Shown: piece after piece, positions 1 to 7,347 of the stretch
Layout: every line of letters begins with the position of its first letter
How positions within the stretch are numbered: position 1 is the stretch's first letter
Assembly: GCA_009699165.1 (NCBI GenBank)
Contig: WLOR01000030.1
Span: 1-14,338 of the forward strand
DNA: 14,338 nucleotides
Source of the DNA: Actinomycetota bacterium
Lineage (GTDB): Bacteria > Actinomycetota > Actinomycetes > Nanopelagicales > Nanopelagicaceae
Direction of reading: 5' to 3'
Made by a program: the position numbers and the translations under genes
The notes under the pieces: generated by a model
Told to the model about the DNA's origin: nothing
The model's input: the letters and a program-made list of their open reading frames with translations, nothing else
Databases searched by the model: none

Positions 1-237
1 ACGCAGAAGCTTTGAATCATCCATCGAACTAATCTCTACATCTTTATAGAAATACTTCAGAATTTGATCTGGTGCTTGCCCCGTTAAAGCCATATACCTG
101 GCTCCCATTTGAGACATACCGACTCCATGCCCATATCCAGCCCCATGGAGATTAAACTCTGATGGAATGACTTCGGCAGATGCCGGTAATAAAGTTGAAG
201 CTAGGATAATTACAGCTAAAACAAAACTCTTATACAT
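1..237 (-). CDS. SpoIID/LytB-domain secreted protein, N-terminal 79 residues (partial)
   Basis: Only the first 79 codons are in the window; the gene runs off the left edge on the reverse strand. The ATG at 237 overlaps the end of the ABC ATPase gene by 8 bases, so it is probably translated by coupling. Residues 1 to about 21 form a signal peptide: a short basic start, a hydrophobic core, then an ASA-type cleavage site. Next come GAGYGHGVGMSQMGA at residues 32-46 and a helix ending in ILKYFYKDV. The GxGxGHGxGMSQxGA motif marks the SpoIID/LytB domain family, whose members act outside the cell on peptidoglycan or as amidase enhancers. Actinobacteria carry such proteins without sporulating. The position at the end of a polysaccharide export operon fits a cell-wall role, but the substrate is unknown and the rest of the protein cannot be seen. 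Family call is firm, function is not. Confidence 0.82.
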   Translation of the reverse strand, partial: MYKSFVLAVIILASTLLPASAEVIPSEFNLHGAGYGHGVGMSQMGARYMALTGQAPDQILKYFYKDVEISSMDDSKLLR

Positions 238-1063
238 CCTCATCGGAGGCTGCGCTCCTTCTTACCTGCAAGAACTCTTGGTATGCATCGATTGTTGCAT
301 TAGGTTCGCCGCGTTGCACTAAAACACCTTTATGGAGCCAAACAACATCATTACAAATTTCACGTAAAGTTCCCATCGCATGACTGACCAGTATCAGAGC
401 TCTGTCATCACTGCGCAACTCTTTTATTCGATTGAGTGATTTCTCTTTAAACTTCGCATCTCCCGTACTCAGCGCCTCGTCCACAATCAAGATGTCAGGG
501 CGCACTGTTGCAGCAACAGAGAAAGCTAGCCGAGAAAACATTCCAGAAGAGTATGTACGCATCGGTGAATCGATGGCATCTCCGAGTTCGGAGAAATCTG
601 CGATCTCTTGAAAATGATCCTCTATCTGTTCGCGTGACATTCCAGCGGCTAATCCACCTAAGAAAACGTTATCCCGGCCAGACATAGATGGATTAAAACC
701 AACGCCTAGAGCTAACAAGGTGCTTACACTTCCGAAGACTTCGACGCGCCCCTGCGTTGGAGGAATAATGCCGCCAATGACCCGCATCATTGATGATTTA
801 CCGGCGCCATTTGTCCCAATAACACCTAATACATGGCCATACTCAACATCGAGATTTACATTATCGAGTGCTCTGATTACACGTGTCTGCTTAGTGCCTC
901 GCCCCAGAGATTTCACGCGCGCCTTTAACGTAGGTCTGCGCTCAATTGCAGTTGTGTATGTGAGACCAAGTCCGCGAACTGAAACTGCGATCTCATTAGT
1001 CTTATGAGTATTAGAGGCGGACGGCAAATTCACGCTCCCTTGAAAGGAAAAAATAGGTTCCAC
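230..1063 (-). CDS. ABC transporter ATP-binding protein, Wzt/TagH-type polysaccharide exporter
   Basis: This 277-residue ATPase would power export of a glycopolymer across the membrane together with the permease next to it. Visible motifs are Walker A GTNGAGKS at 83-90, signature YSSGM at 171-175, Walker B ILIVDE at 191-196 and the switch His at 228. The relaxed signature and the STGD sequence after Walker B are typical of the Wzt/TagH/RfbE O-antigen and teichoic acid branch. There is no C-terminal carbohydrate-binding domain of the kind found in long Wzt proteins, so polymer recognition must lie elsewhere. The start is uncertain. The GTG at 1063 has a GGAG 9 bases upstream and overlaps the permease by 53 bases. 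A TTG at 1027, with AAGGGAG 7 bases upstream, would give about 265 residues and lose only poorly conserved N-terminal sequence. Its 3' end overlaps the SpoIID-like gene by 8 bases. Confidence 0.9.
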   Translation of the reverse strand: MEPIFSFQGSVNLPSASNTHKTNEIAVSVRGLGLTYTTAIERRPTLKARVKSLGRGTKQTRVIRALDNVNLDVEYGHVLGVIGTNGAGKSSMMRVIGGIIPPTQGRVEVFGSVSTLLALGVGFNPSMSGRDNVFLGGLAAGMSREQIEDHFQEIADFSELGDAIDSPMRTYSSGMFSRLAFSVAATVRPDILIVDEALSTGDAKFKEKSLNRIKELRSDDRALILVSHAMGTLREICNDVVWLHKGVLVQRGEPNATIDAYQEFLQVRRSAASDEDV

Positions 1064-1850
1064 TGAGAAAAACTCCGAGCGCCCAAGCTAGCGAAATCAA
1101 GAGGTTTGAGGTTGCAGGTGCCTGACCGTGGACTAACACCGCCGACCAGCTATCAAGTATTGAAAATAGTGGGTTGAGGACTTCAAATTTTCTTATTTTA
1201 GGCGAGAGCGCTGATGCCTCATAAAGAACGGGCGAAAGATAGAGAATTGTCCGAGTTAAATAGGGTAGAAAACTTGCAATATCGCGAAAATAAACATTGA
1301 TGCAAGAGATTGTAATTGCAAGCCCCAATGACAACAAGATTGTAATCAGCAAGATGGGTATTGACCAAAACATCTGCCAAGAAAAAGGCACGCCTAAGAC
1401 AGTTCTAATAATTAGAAAAACTACAAATGTGGGTAAAAATTTATAAACTGATATCAAAACTGCAGATATGGGAAGCATTATTCGTGGAAAAGCGGTATTT
1501 AATATTAAGCGTTGCCCACCAGTAACAGCTTTGACGCCACTTGTCAGTGAGTTTGACACTAAATAGAAGAGAAAAAGCGTCGACGTTAAGTGGACATACC
1601 GTGTGCTATCGGATGAGCCTCGGATAATGACGATCAGTAGGAAATAAACACCAGATAGGAGTAACGGGTTTAGCACCAACCACATCTGACCAAAGAATGA
1701 GTCAAAGTGTTTTTGGCGAAGCTCAGAGCGCGAATACTCTGCAATAAAAGTACGGCGGGACCACAGTGATTTCCAGTAACGAATGAGCGGAGGCAGACCT
1801 TTGCGAAAAGGCTCATACACCTGTTTTGGTGCCTGAATTGATGTGCTCAC
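1011..1850 (-). CDS. ABC-2 type polysaccharide export permease, Wzm/TagG family
   Basis: This 279-residue integral membrane protein is the channel-forming half of the polysaccharide exporter. A cytoplasmic N-terminal amphipathic stretch (about 15-50, with SELRQKHFDSFFG) precedes six likely membrane segments near 56-76, 88-110, 125-150, 160-183, 200-215 and 250-269. NVYFRDIASFLPYL at 185-198 followed by LSPVLY at 205-210 is the typical ABC-2 membrane signature of Wzm, TagG and RfbA proteins. Length is normal for the family. The start is a GTG at 1850, 15 bases after the glycosyltransferase stop. No clear Shine-Dalgarno site is present, but TAGCCT lies 7 bases before the GTG and could be a leaderless promoter inside the operon. 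Its 3' end overlaps the ATPase gene, which fits a fixed permease-ATPase pair. The polymer carried cannot be told from sequence. Confidence 0.92.
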   Translation of the reverse strand: MSTSIQAPKQVYEPFRKGLPPLIRYWKSLWSRRTFIAEYSRSELRQKHFDSFFGQMWLVLNPLLLSGVYFLLIVIIRGSSDSTRYVHLTSTLFLFYLVSNSLTSGVKAVTGGQRLILNTAFPRIMLPISAVLISVYKFLPTFVVFLIIRTVLGVPFSWQMFWSIPILLITILLSLGLAITISCINVYFRDIASFLPYLTRTILYLSPVLYEASALSPKIRKFEVLNPLFSILDSWSAVLVHGQAPATSNLLISLAWALGVFLSGTYFFLSREREFAVRL

Positions 1851-1857
1851 AGGGGTA

Positions 1858-1863
1858 AGGCTA
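1858..1863 (-). promoter_or_regulatory. Possible -10 element TAGCCT for the permease gene
   Basis: On the reverse strand TAGCCT ends 7 bases before the permease GTG at 1850, in the gap after the glycosyltransferase stop. This would place a transcript start at or one base before the GTG. The distance is one base longer than in the four best cases and the gene can also be read from upstream, so this is only a candidate. Confidence 0.3.
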
Positions 1864-1865
1864 CC

Positions 1866-2858
1866 TTACTGAACAAGAGACTTAGGTGAAGTTAGGAAAC
1901 CCATTCCCCAACAGATATGCATTGTCAAGAGAATAAGTGGGAGTGAAATTACTTCGCCGATAGATTTTCCAATTAACAGCGAGGCTACGAGAATGAAAAG
2001 CGCATAAATAAGAGCTGGAACAAGGAGAATTGTTGAAATTAAAAAACCTCCCAATAAGGAAAGTATTGAAACTAGAACCGTAAAAGGTGGCGCTAAATAT
2101 CGATAGTTGATTGTTCCTTCATGATGTCGTGAAACCACTCGCCGCCATCGGCCATATTCAAAATACTGTCGAGCAAGTGCGCTCACGCTGGCGCGAGGAC
2201 GATATGTCACAACTAAACGTGGATCAAAAAAGATAGAACCGCCCGCTACACGGAGCCGATGGTTTAACTCCCAATCCTGAGCACGAGTGAAACGTTCATC
2301 AAAGCCTCCTACTGCTAGCAGGGCCTCTTTTCTAAATGCGCCTAAATAAACTGTATCGACTTCGCCAGCAACACCACCTGTGTGAAAGCGAGATGCACCA
2401 ACTCCGAGCGGGCTACGCATTGCTCGTGCAACTGAACGCTCAAATAAACTCTTTCCAACCGCAGCCATGACGCCGCCAACGTTTACCGCACCTGTTTGGG
2501 TAAGAGTTTCTAACACCAACGATAAATAATTGCTTGGAATCTCTGCGTGTCCATCTACACGCACAATGATTGAATACTGAGATTTTTTAACTGCAATATT
2601 TAGACCCGCCGCCGTGCGACCAGATGGATTTGCAACGACAACGACTCGAGGATCTGCTAACGCTAAACCACGAGCGATCTGCTCCGTCGAGTCGACAGAG
2701 GGTCCAACGGCCAGAATTACTTCAAGCGAGCCGAGAAAATCCTGAGTCAAAATTGCATTGACAGCGTCAACTAGGTGCAGTGCCTCGTTACGAACTGGCA
2801 GGATTACCGAGATTTCACGCTTCGGTGAGCCATATAACTCATTTGCTGATGTCTTCAT
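1866..2858 (-). CDS. Family 2 glycosyltransferase with C-terminal membrane segments, ExoA-like
   Basis: First gene of the reverse-strand envelope operon, 330 residues. Residues 15-120 form a GT-A fold: ISVILPVRNE at 16-25, and VDGHAEIP at 101-108, which includes the metal/nucleotide-sugar binding acidic residue. QDWELNHRLR at 194-203 takes the place of the ED-x-L-x-x-R catalytic motif. VDGHAxxP and the following pattern are like succinoglycan ExoA and related GT2 enzymes that transfer a sugar from a UDP-sugar to a lipid-linked acceptor on the inner face of the membrane. Two to three hydrophobic segments (about 258-298 and 303-322) anchor the C-terminus. The ATG at 2858 has only a weak G-rich stretch upstream. 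Sugar and acceptor are unknown. It probably adds a residue to the glycan that the downstream permease and ATPase export. Confidence 0.87.
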   Translation of the reverse strand: MKTSANELYGSPKREISVILPVRNEALHLVDAVNAILTQDFLGSLEVILAVGPSVDSTEQIARGLALADPRVVVVANPSGRTAAGLNIAVKKSQYSIIVRVDGHAEIPSNYLSLVLETLTQTGAVNVGGVMAAVGKSLFERSVARAMRSPLGVGASRFHTGGVAGEVDTVYLGAFRKEALLAVGGFDERFTRAQDWELNHRLRVAGGSIFFDPRLVVTYRPRASVSALARQYFEYGRWRRVVSRHHEGTINYRYLAPPFTVLVSILSLLGGFLISTILLVPALIYALFILVASLLIGKSIGEVISLPLILLTMHICWGMGFLTSPKSLVQ

Positions 2859-2867
2859 AACCCCACC

Positions 2868-2873
2868 ACCGTA
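2868..2873 (-). promoter_or_regulatory. Possible -10 element TACGGT for the glycosyltransferase-export operon
   Basis: In the 36-base divergent gap, the reverse strand carries TACGGT 9 bases before the glycosyltransferase ATG at 2858. A transcript starting about 7 bases after the hexamer would have a leader of only 2-3 bases. No -35 sequence is evident. This is the only place between the two divergent genes where the export operon promoter could lie unless it is inside the LCP gene. Confidence 0.4.
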
Positions 2874-2882
2874 TCGCTGAAG

Positions 2883-2888
2883 TAGTCT
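2883..2888 (+). promoter_or_regulatory. Likely leaderless -10 element TAGTCT for the LCP gene
   Basis: TAGTCT fits TAnnnT and its last T is 7 bases before the GTG at 2895, the spacing that puts the first transcribed base on the start codon, as in mycobacterial leaderless genes. No Shine-Dalgarno site exists in the gap. The minus-strand candidate hexamer lies only 9 bases away, so the two promoters would compete for RNA polymerase. Confidence 0.5.
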
Positions 2889-2894
2889 TCGCCT

Positions 2895-4019
2895 GTGAAA
2901 ACGACGCGACCAATCCGAATTATTACATCACTCTCTTTGGCTATTGTCGCAGTTTCAGCCATCGCCTGGCTTGGCTTGGGGCAGATAAGTGGTGCTATCA
3001 AACGTGTCGATGTCTTTGGATCCATAGAAAATCGTCCAGAGAAGCCAACAACGGCTCTGAACTATTTATTAGTCGGCTCTGATACCCGTGCAGGTCTCAC
3101 AAAAGAGCAGTCAAAACTCTTGCGCGTTGGAACAACGAAATCTGCCGCCGGTGCCAGATCCGACACAATGCTCTTGGTTCATATTAGTAAAGCGCGAGAC
3201 AAAGCGACCATTATTTCTATTCCACGAGATTCACTTGTTGTAATTCCAGAGCATCAGTCTTCGCTATATAAAGACAGAACTGTTTCTGCTGCAAATGGAA
3301 AGATAAATGCCGCATTTGCATGGGGCGGAGCGCCACTTCTGATTCAGACAATTGAAAATGAAACTGGAGTCAGAATAGATCACTATATTGAAATTGGATT
3401 TGCCGGTTTTGCCGATGTAGTTGACTCTCTTGGTGGAATCGAAGTCTGCTCCAAGAGAGATATTAATGATCCAAAAAGTCACTTGGTTATGAGTGCGGGC
3501 GTCCACACGCTAGATGGTGTTGAAGCTTTAAAGTATGTTCGCACTCGCGATTTTGATGGCATGGGTGATTTAGGACGAATGCAACGTCAGCAACAGTTCA
3601 TGAGTGCAGTTCTGCGAAAAGTAACAAGTACTGGAGTCTTGCTAAATCCAGTTAAGTTACTAAATGTTTTTAACGCCGCAATTGCGACTGTAAAAACCGA
3701 CTCAGAGCTCAACACAAGTGATTTGCTCACCTTAGCCAAGCAACTAAAGAACCTGTCGGCGAGCAAAGTTCGCACCCTCACAATCCCACTTGGTAATGCC
3801 AACGCCCGTGTCAGCGGCCTGGGTTCGGTTGTGACTTGGGACAAAGTTTTAGCGCCTGATCTTTTTAATCGAATTAATCTTGATTTACCTCTAGTTGATG
3901 AGGTCACCCCATCGCCTTCAGCATCTTCAACTTCATCGGCCGCCCCAGTTACTCCAGTGATTATCGATAAATTTAAGACTCGTACAGCCGATGAAAACCC
4001 TTGCGGGGCGCTCAAGTAA
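2895..4019 (+). CDS. LytR-CpsA-Psr (LCP) family cell-wall glycopolymer transferase
   Basis: LCP enzymes move lipid-linked glycopolymers onto peptidoglycan on the outer face of the membrane. The 374-residue protein has one N-terminal membrane anchor (about 9-28), then the LCP domain (about 55-245): LLVGSDTR at 58-65, ARSDT at 87-91, IPRDS at 109-113, RTRD at 216-219 and GRMQRQQ at 227-233. These carry the Arg and Asp residues that bind the polyprenyl pyrophosphate head group and Mg. About 95 residues follow, including a Ser/Thr/Pro-rich stretch at 338-353. Cys185 and Cys369 are the only cysteines and could pair outside the cell, which is speculation. The GTG start has no Shine-Dalgarno site, but TAGTCT ends 7 bases before it, as expected for a leaderless mRNA. 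It is divergent from the glycan export operon and probably attaches that operon's product. Confidence 0.93.
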   Translation: MKTTRPIRIITSLSLAIVAVSAIAWLGLGQISGAIKRVDVFGSIENRPEKPTTALNYLLVGSDTRAGLTKEQSKLLRVGTTKSAAGARSDTMLLVHISKARDKATIISIPRDSLVVIPEHQSSLYKDRTVSAANGKINAAFAWGGAPLLIQTIENETGVRIDHYIEIGFAGFADVVDSLGGIEVCSKRDINDPKSHLVMSAGVHTLDGVEALKYVRTRDFDGMGDLGRMQRQQQFMSAVLRKVTSTGVLLNPVKLLNVFNAAIATVKTDSELNTSDLLTLAKQLKNLSASKVRTLTIPLGNANARVSGLGSVVTWDKVLAPDLFNRINLDLPLVDEVTPSPSASSTSSAAPVTPVIIDKFKTRTADENPCGALK

Positions 4020-4022
4020 ACT
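4017..4022 (+). promoter_or_regulatory. Possible -10 element TAAACT for ugd
   Basis: TAAACT begins with the TAA stop of the LCP gene and ends 7 bases before the ATG at 4030. A transcript would start on or one base before that ATG. It supports choosing 4030 over the ATG at 4024, but ugd may also simply be read from the LCP promoter. Confidence 0.35.
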
Positions 4023-4029
4023 CATGGCC

Positions 4030-5340
4030 ATGAACTCAACGCTCTCAGTTATTGGCTGCGGATACTTAGGCGCTACCCATGCGGCCTGCATGTCATCCCT
4101 TGGATTTACCGTGATTGGCATCGATACAGACCCAAATAAAGTTGAAATGCTCTCGCGTGGAGAGCTTCCATTTTACGAGCCTGGCTTAGATACATTATTA
4201 GAACAAGAGATTAAATCTGGACGCTTAACTTTCACTACCGATTTTTCTGCTGTAGCAGATGCAGATGTGCACTTCGTATGTGTTGGAACTCCACAAAGCA
4301 AAGATGGACTTGCTGCTGACCTTACCTATGTGAGATCAGCAGTTTCAGCAATTGCGCCATACTTAAAGGAAGGCGCTCTTGTCGTTGGTAAATCAACTGT
4401 GCCAGTTGGTACGGCACAATCTCTGCGCGATCAACTTGCAGTAACTGCGCCTCATGCCGATCTTGCATGGAATCCAGAGTTCTTGCGCGAGGGCTTTGCC
4501 GTTGAAGATACGTTAACTCCTAATCGCTTAGTAGTTGGCGTTGCAAATGATCGCGCTGAAGAGATTCTAAAAGATGTCTACTCACAGATTATTGCTCTTG
4601 GTACTCCTTGGATTCGCGCCGATTTACCGACAGCCGAACTCGTAAAAGTTGCCGCCAACTCATTCCTTGCAACAAAAATCTCATTCATCAACGCCATGGC
4701 TGAAGTATGCGAGGCAGCTGGCGGAGATGTAACTGTGTTGGCAAAGGCAATTGGGTACGATCCTCGAATTGGAAGCCGATTCTTGCAAGCCGGAATTGGA
4801 TTTGGTGGAGGCTGCCTACCTAAAGATATTCGTGCATTTATGGCCCGTGCCGAAGAGCTAGGCGCAAAACAGGCCCTCGAGTTTTTGCGAGAGATTGATG
4901 CCATTAATCTGCGCGCTAGACAGCGCGTAATCGATGTTGTTCGAAGTGATCTCTCAGAGAATTTGACCCAGTATAAAATCGCAGTTCTAGGTGCCACTTT
5001 CAAACCCGACAGCGACGATGTCCGCGATTCCCCAGCGCTCGATATCGCCGCTCAGTTACATGCAGCGGGTGCAAATGTAGTCGTACATGATCCCAAGGGC
5101 ATCGAGCCGGCTCGAAAGCGTTTTCCTAACCTTAGCTTTGCCGAATCTGTCTCCGAGTGCGTGAAAGATGCAGATCTCATTTTGCATCTGACTGAATGGC
5201 GTGAATACCGAGAGCTTGATCCTTCAGTAATTGGTCAATTGGTGAAGAATAAAATAATCATCGATGGACGAAACGCACTTGATCGCGATTTATGGCGCAG
5301 CAATGGTTGGAAGTTTCATGCATTGGGACGCACAGATTAA
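4030..5340 (+). CDS. ugd: UDP-glucose 6-dehydrogenase
   Basis: Oxidises UDP-glucose to UDP-glucuronate with two NAD+, supplying an acidic sugar donor for envelope polysaccharide. From this start the protein has 436 residues, the usual length. It shows the Rossmann motif GCGYLG (9-14), STVPVGT (122-128), WNPEFLREG (147-155), AELVKVAANSF (202-212) with the catalytic-site Lys and Asn, GIGFGGGCLPKD (255-266) with nucleophile Cys262, and the C-terminal domain motif FKPDSDDVRDSPA (324-336). GGGCLPKD replaces the more common GGSCFPKD but keeps the Cys, Lys and Asp. The open frame extends back to 3991 inside the LCP gene; MNSTLSVIGCGYLG gives the usual family N-terminus. TAAACT at 4017-4022 lies 7 bases before this ATG and overlaps the LCP stop, so a leaderless start is possible. 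An ATG at 4024 is the alternative. UDP-ManNAc dehydrogenase is less likely. Confidence 0.94.
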   Translation: MNSTLSVIGCGYLGATHAACMSSLGFTVIGIDTDPNKVEMLSRGELPFYEPGLDTLLEQEIKSGRLTFTTDFSAVADADVHFVCVGTPQSKDGLAADLTYVRSAVSAIAPYLKEGALVVGKSTVPVGTAQSLRDQLAVTAPHADLAWNPEFLREGFAVEDTLTPNRLVVGVANDRAEEILKDVYSQIIALGTPWIRADLPTAELVKVAANSFLATKISFINAMAEVCEAAGGDVTVLAKAIGYDPRIGSRFLQAGIGFGGGCLPKDIRAFMARAEELGAKQALEFLREIDAINLRARQRVIDVVRSDLSENLTQYKIAVLGATFKPDSDDVRDSPALDIAAQLHAAGANVVVHDPKGIEPARKRFPNLSFAESVSECVKDADLILHLTEWREYRELDPSVIGQLVKNKIIIDGRNALDRDLWRSNGWKFHALGRTD

Positions 5341-5731
5341 AGAGAGTGAAGTTATCGATTCGCTGCTCGCAATGAAAACATGGGCAGTTGTCGGGCTTGG
5401 GAACAACCCAGATCGAGCGGCTTTCGGAGTGGCAAAACTTCTCCAAGAAAAAGGCCATCGAATTATTCCGGTGTATCCACGCGCAGAGATAGTGCATGGA
5501 GAGATTGGATATAAGACTTTGAGTGAGATTCCGACTGCGGTCGATGTTGTTGACTGCTTTGTAAACTCAGCCTTAGTTGGAAAAGTCGTGGATGAGGCAA
5601 TTGCAATTGGTGCTAAGGCCGTTTGGCTTCAACTAGATGTAATCGATGAAGCTGCTGTCTTACGTGCGCAATCGGCAGGACTATTAACCGTCATGAACCG
5701 TTGTCCGGCGATTGAATATCAAAGCCGTTAG
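5318..5731 (+). CDS. Small CoA-binding (Rossmann fold) domain protein
   Basis: A 137-residue single-domain protein of the CoA_binding family, the same fold as the CoA-binding half of succinyl-CoA synthetase alpha. Visible family features are WAVVGLGNNPDRAAFGVAK (22-40), with the glycine-rich loop and NPxR, RIIPVYP (48-54), IPTAVDVVDCFV (71-82), AVWLQLDV (101-108) and NRCPAIE (127-133), with a conserved Cys. The biological role is unknown in most bacteria; CoA or nucleotide binding is inferred from fold. The ATG at 5318 overlaps the end of ugd by 23 bases and has GGAAG 4 bases upstream. The frame stays open further upstream but family alignment does not need it. It may share the ugd transcript. 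Its TAG stop directly touches the stop of purE on the other strand. Confidence 0.85.
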   Translation: MHWDAQIKESEVIDSLLAMKTWAVVGLGNNPDRAAFGVAKLLQEKGHRIIPVYPRAEIVHGEIGYKTLSEIPTAVDVVDCFVNSALVGKVVDEAIAIGAKAVWLQLDVIDEAAVLRAQSAGLLTVMNRCPAIEYQSR

Positions 5732-6238
5732 TTAGAAGCCAGTCTTTTGATTTCGGCGAGAGTTTAAATGTGCAGATTTTGCCTTCGCTTCTGCGTTAAT
5801 CTCCTGTAAGCCTTCGCTAACTTTGGCCGAGACTGCACTGTCAGAAACTCCCAATATTCTTGCGGCTAGTAATGCAGCATTTTTTGCATTACCGACACCG
5901 ACTGTTGCAACAGGAATCCCTGCGGGCATCTGCACTATAGATAGAAGCGAATCCATTCCATCCAAGTTTTTTAAAGCTATCGGGACACCAATTACGGGCA
6001 ATGTTGTTAGGGAAGCGACCATCCCAGGTAGGTGCGCTGCACCGCCGGCACCAGCGATAATTACTTTTATACCTTTAGCCGCAGCGCTTTGAGCAAAATC
6101 AACCATCTCAAGTGGCATTCGGTGCGCTGAGATGACTTCGGCTGTATATGAAATCTCAAGCTTGTCGAGCACTTTGGCCGCTTCTTCCATGATTGGCCAA
6201 TCAGAGTCTGACCCCATGATTAATGCAACATCACTCAT
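5732..6238 (-). CDS. purE: N5-carboxyaminoimidazole ribonucleotide mutase (PurE class I)
   Basis: Converts N5-CAIR to CAIR in de novo purine synthesis, taking the product of PurK from the gene just upstream. Of 168 residues, about 1-150 are the PurE domain: MGSDSDW at 8-14 binds phosphate, SAHR at 37-40 holds the catalytic His39, [11 protein letters not shown] at 63-73 and [14 protein letters not shown] at 92-105 complete the active site. These are class I features, fitting the presence of purK. About 20 extra, polar C-terminal residues follow the family core. The ATG at 6238 overlaps the purK stop by 8 bases and has a clear GGAG 6 bases upstream, one of few good ribosome binding sites here, so it is translated from the purK mRNA. 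The stop abuts the stop of the convergent CoA-binding gene. Confidence 0.97.
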   Translation of the reverse strand: MSDVALIMGSDSDWPIMEEAAKVLDKLEISYTAEVISAHRMPLEMVDFAQSAAAKGIKVIIAGAGGAAHLPGMVASLTTLPVIGVPIALKNLDGMDSLLSIVQMPAGIPVATVGVGNAKNAALLAARILGVSDSAVSAKVSEGLQEINAEAKAKSAHLNSRRNQKTGF

Positions 6239-7343
6239 CGACTTCTCCGCTCATGTAATCAAGGGCGTGCGCAACTTCCTTGGTTAATTCTACTTGGTCA
6301 TCTCCCAGAAGTGTGACGTGGCCAATCTTGCGGCCTGGGCGTACATCCTTCTTGTATTGATGAAACTTTAACCGCGGATTACGGGCCATCAGGTGTAGAT
6401 ATGGGCGATACATATCCTCCTTGCTAGATCCTAGAATATTTCCCATCACTGCAATCGGAGATGTCATCGCAGGATCGCCAAGCGGTAAGTCCAATATCGC
6501 CCTTAAGTGTTGTTCGAACTGCGAAGTTACTGAGCCTTCAATGCTCCAGTGGCCTGAATTGTGTGGGCGCATAGCTAGTTCATTGACATAGAGTTGGTCA
6601 CCCTTTACAAAAAGTTCAACTGCCATCACGCCGACTACACCAACTTCGTGCGCGATATCTAATGCAAGTTTCTGAGCCTTTGAACTTAGATCTGGATTTA
6701 GGAGCGGAGCTGGTGAGATTGTCATTGTGCAGATTCCATCGACTTGAATGGTTTGAGTCGGCACCCATGTGCTTGCCTGCCCATGTGGAGATCTCGCCAC
6801 CATGACTGCAATCTCATAATCAAAATCGATTAACTCTTCAATAAGAACTTTTCCGACCTCTGAAATTATTCTTGATAACTCATCAGAAGAGTTGACTTTC
6901 CATACACCGCGACCGTCATAGCCTCCTGAAATCGCTTTTGCTATCAGCGGAAACTCGGTAACTCCTGACGCGCTGGTTATCACGCTGGATTTCGGAGCAG
7001 GAAATGCTCGCAACCTTTCGCGCATCTGACTTTTATCTTGTGAGTAAATAAAAGAATTAGATCCAGGTCTGACAATATGTCCAGCTAGTTCCAGTCCTTT
7101 GATCACGCTCAACGGAACTAATTCATGCTCAAAAGTTATTACATCGCAGCGTTTTGCAAACTCTAAAACCACTTTCAAATCTGAGTAGTCTCCAATCACA
7201 TGGTTTGCAATCTGTGCACCGCTGTCGTTGGAGTCTTGGGCTAGCAAGAGCAGATTTATTCCAAGCCCGGCAGCTGGTTCTACACTCATCCTTGCGAGTT
7301 GGCCGGCACCAATAATGCCTACGGTAGGGAATGAATTGCTCAC
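6231..7343 (-). CDS. purK: N5-carboxyaminoimidazole ribonucleotide synthase (ATP-grasp, PurK)
   Basis: ATP-dependent carboxylation of aminoimidazole ribonucleotide with bicarbonate to give N5-CAIR, used by PurE. The 370-residue protein has an N-terminal pre-ATP-grasp domain with GAGQLARM (12-19), the ATP-grasp glycine loop GGYDGRG (140-146), the metal-binding Glu243, [12 protein letters not shown] (254-265) and a C-terminal domain with [13 protein letters not shown] (331-343). Length and motifs are normal. The start is a GTG at 7343, 4 bases after the birA stop. It has no Shine-Dalgarno site, but TACGAT ends 7 bases upstream and shares its last T with the birA TAG stop. This suggests purK-purE has its own leaderless promoter as well as read-through from birA. 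Confidence 0.96.
   Translation of the reverse strand: MSNSFPTVGIIGAGQLARMSVEPAAGLGINLLLLAQDSNDSGAQIANHVIGDYSDLKVVLEFAKRCDVITFEHELVPLSVIKGLELAGHIVRPGSNSFIYSQDKSQMRERLRAFPAPKSSVITSASGVTEFPLIAKAISGGYDGRGVWKVNSSDELSRIISEVGKVLIEELIDFDYEIAVMVARSPHGQASTWVPTQTIQVDGICTMTISPAPLLNPDLSSKAQKLALDIAHEVGVVGVMAVELFVKGDQLYVNELAMRPHNSGHWSIEGSVTSQFEQHLRAILDLPLGDPAMTSPIAVMGNILGSSKEDMYRPYLHLMARNPRLKFHQYKKDVRPGRKIGHVTLLGDDQVELTKEVAHALDYMSGEVDE
6245..6248 (-). promoter_or_regulatory. Shine-Dalgarno GGAG for purE
   Basis: Reverse-strand GGAG with 6 bases to the purE ATG at 6238, inside the end of purK. It fixes the purE start and shows that this genome does use Shine-Dalgarno initiation inside operons, in contrast with its leaderless-looking starts. 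Confidence 0.65.
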
Positions 7344-7347
7344 AGGA

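Noticed and set aside
720..1007. Forward open frame of 95 codons opposite the ATPase gene
   Set aside because: Shadow of the ATPase reading frame; low-complexity translation with no motif.
3587..4015. Reverse-strand open frame of 142 codons inside the LCP gene
   Set aside because: Antisense to a well-supported gene; Ser/Thr/Leu-rich translation with no recognisable motif, no ribosome site, explained by codon structure of the forward gene.
3991..4029. Upstream extension of ugd into the LCP gene (extra 13 residues)
   Set aside because: The extra residues precede the usual UGDH N-terminus and would require starting inside the LCP C-terminal codons; no ribosome site was found.
4578..5003. Reverse-strand open frame of 141 codons inside ugd
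   Set aside because: Covers the catalytic region of ugd, which has every expected motif; the antisense translation matches no family.
5723..5757. GCCG...CGGC pair as a possible bidirectional terminator between the CoA-binding gene and purE
   Set aside because: Only four paired bases with a loop of about 26 bases and no T tract.
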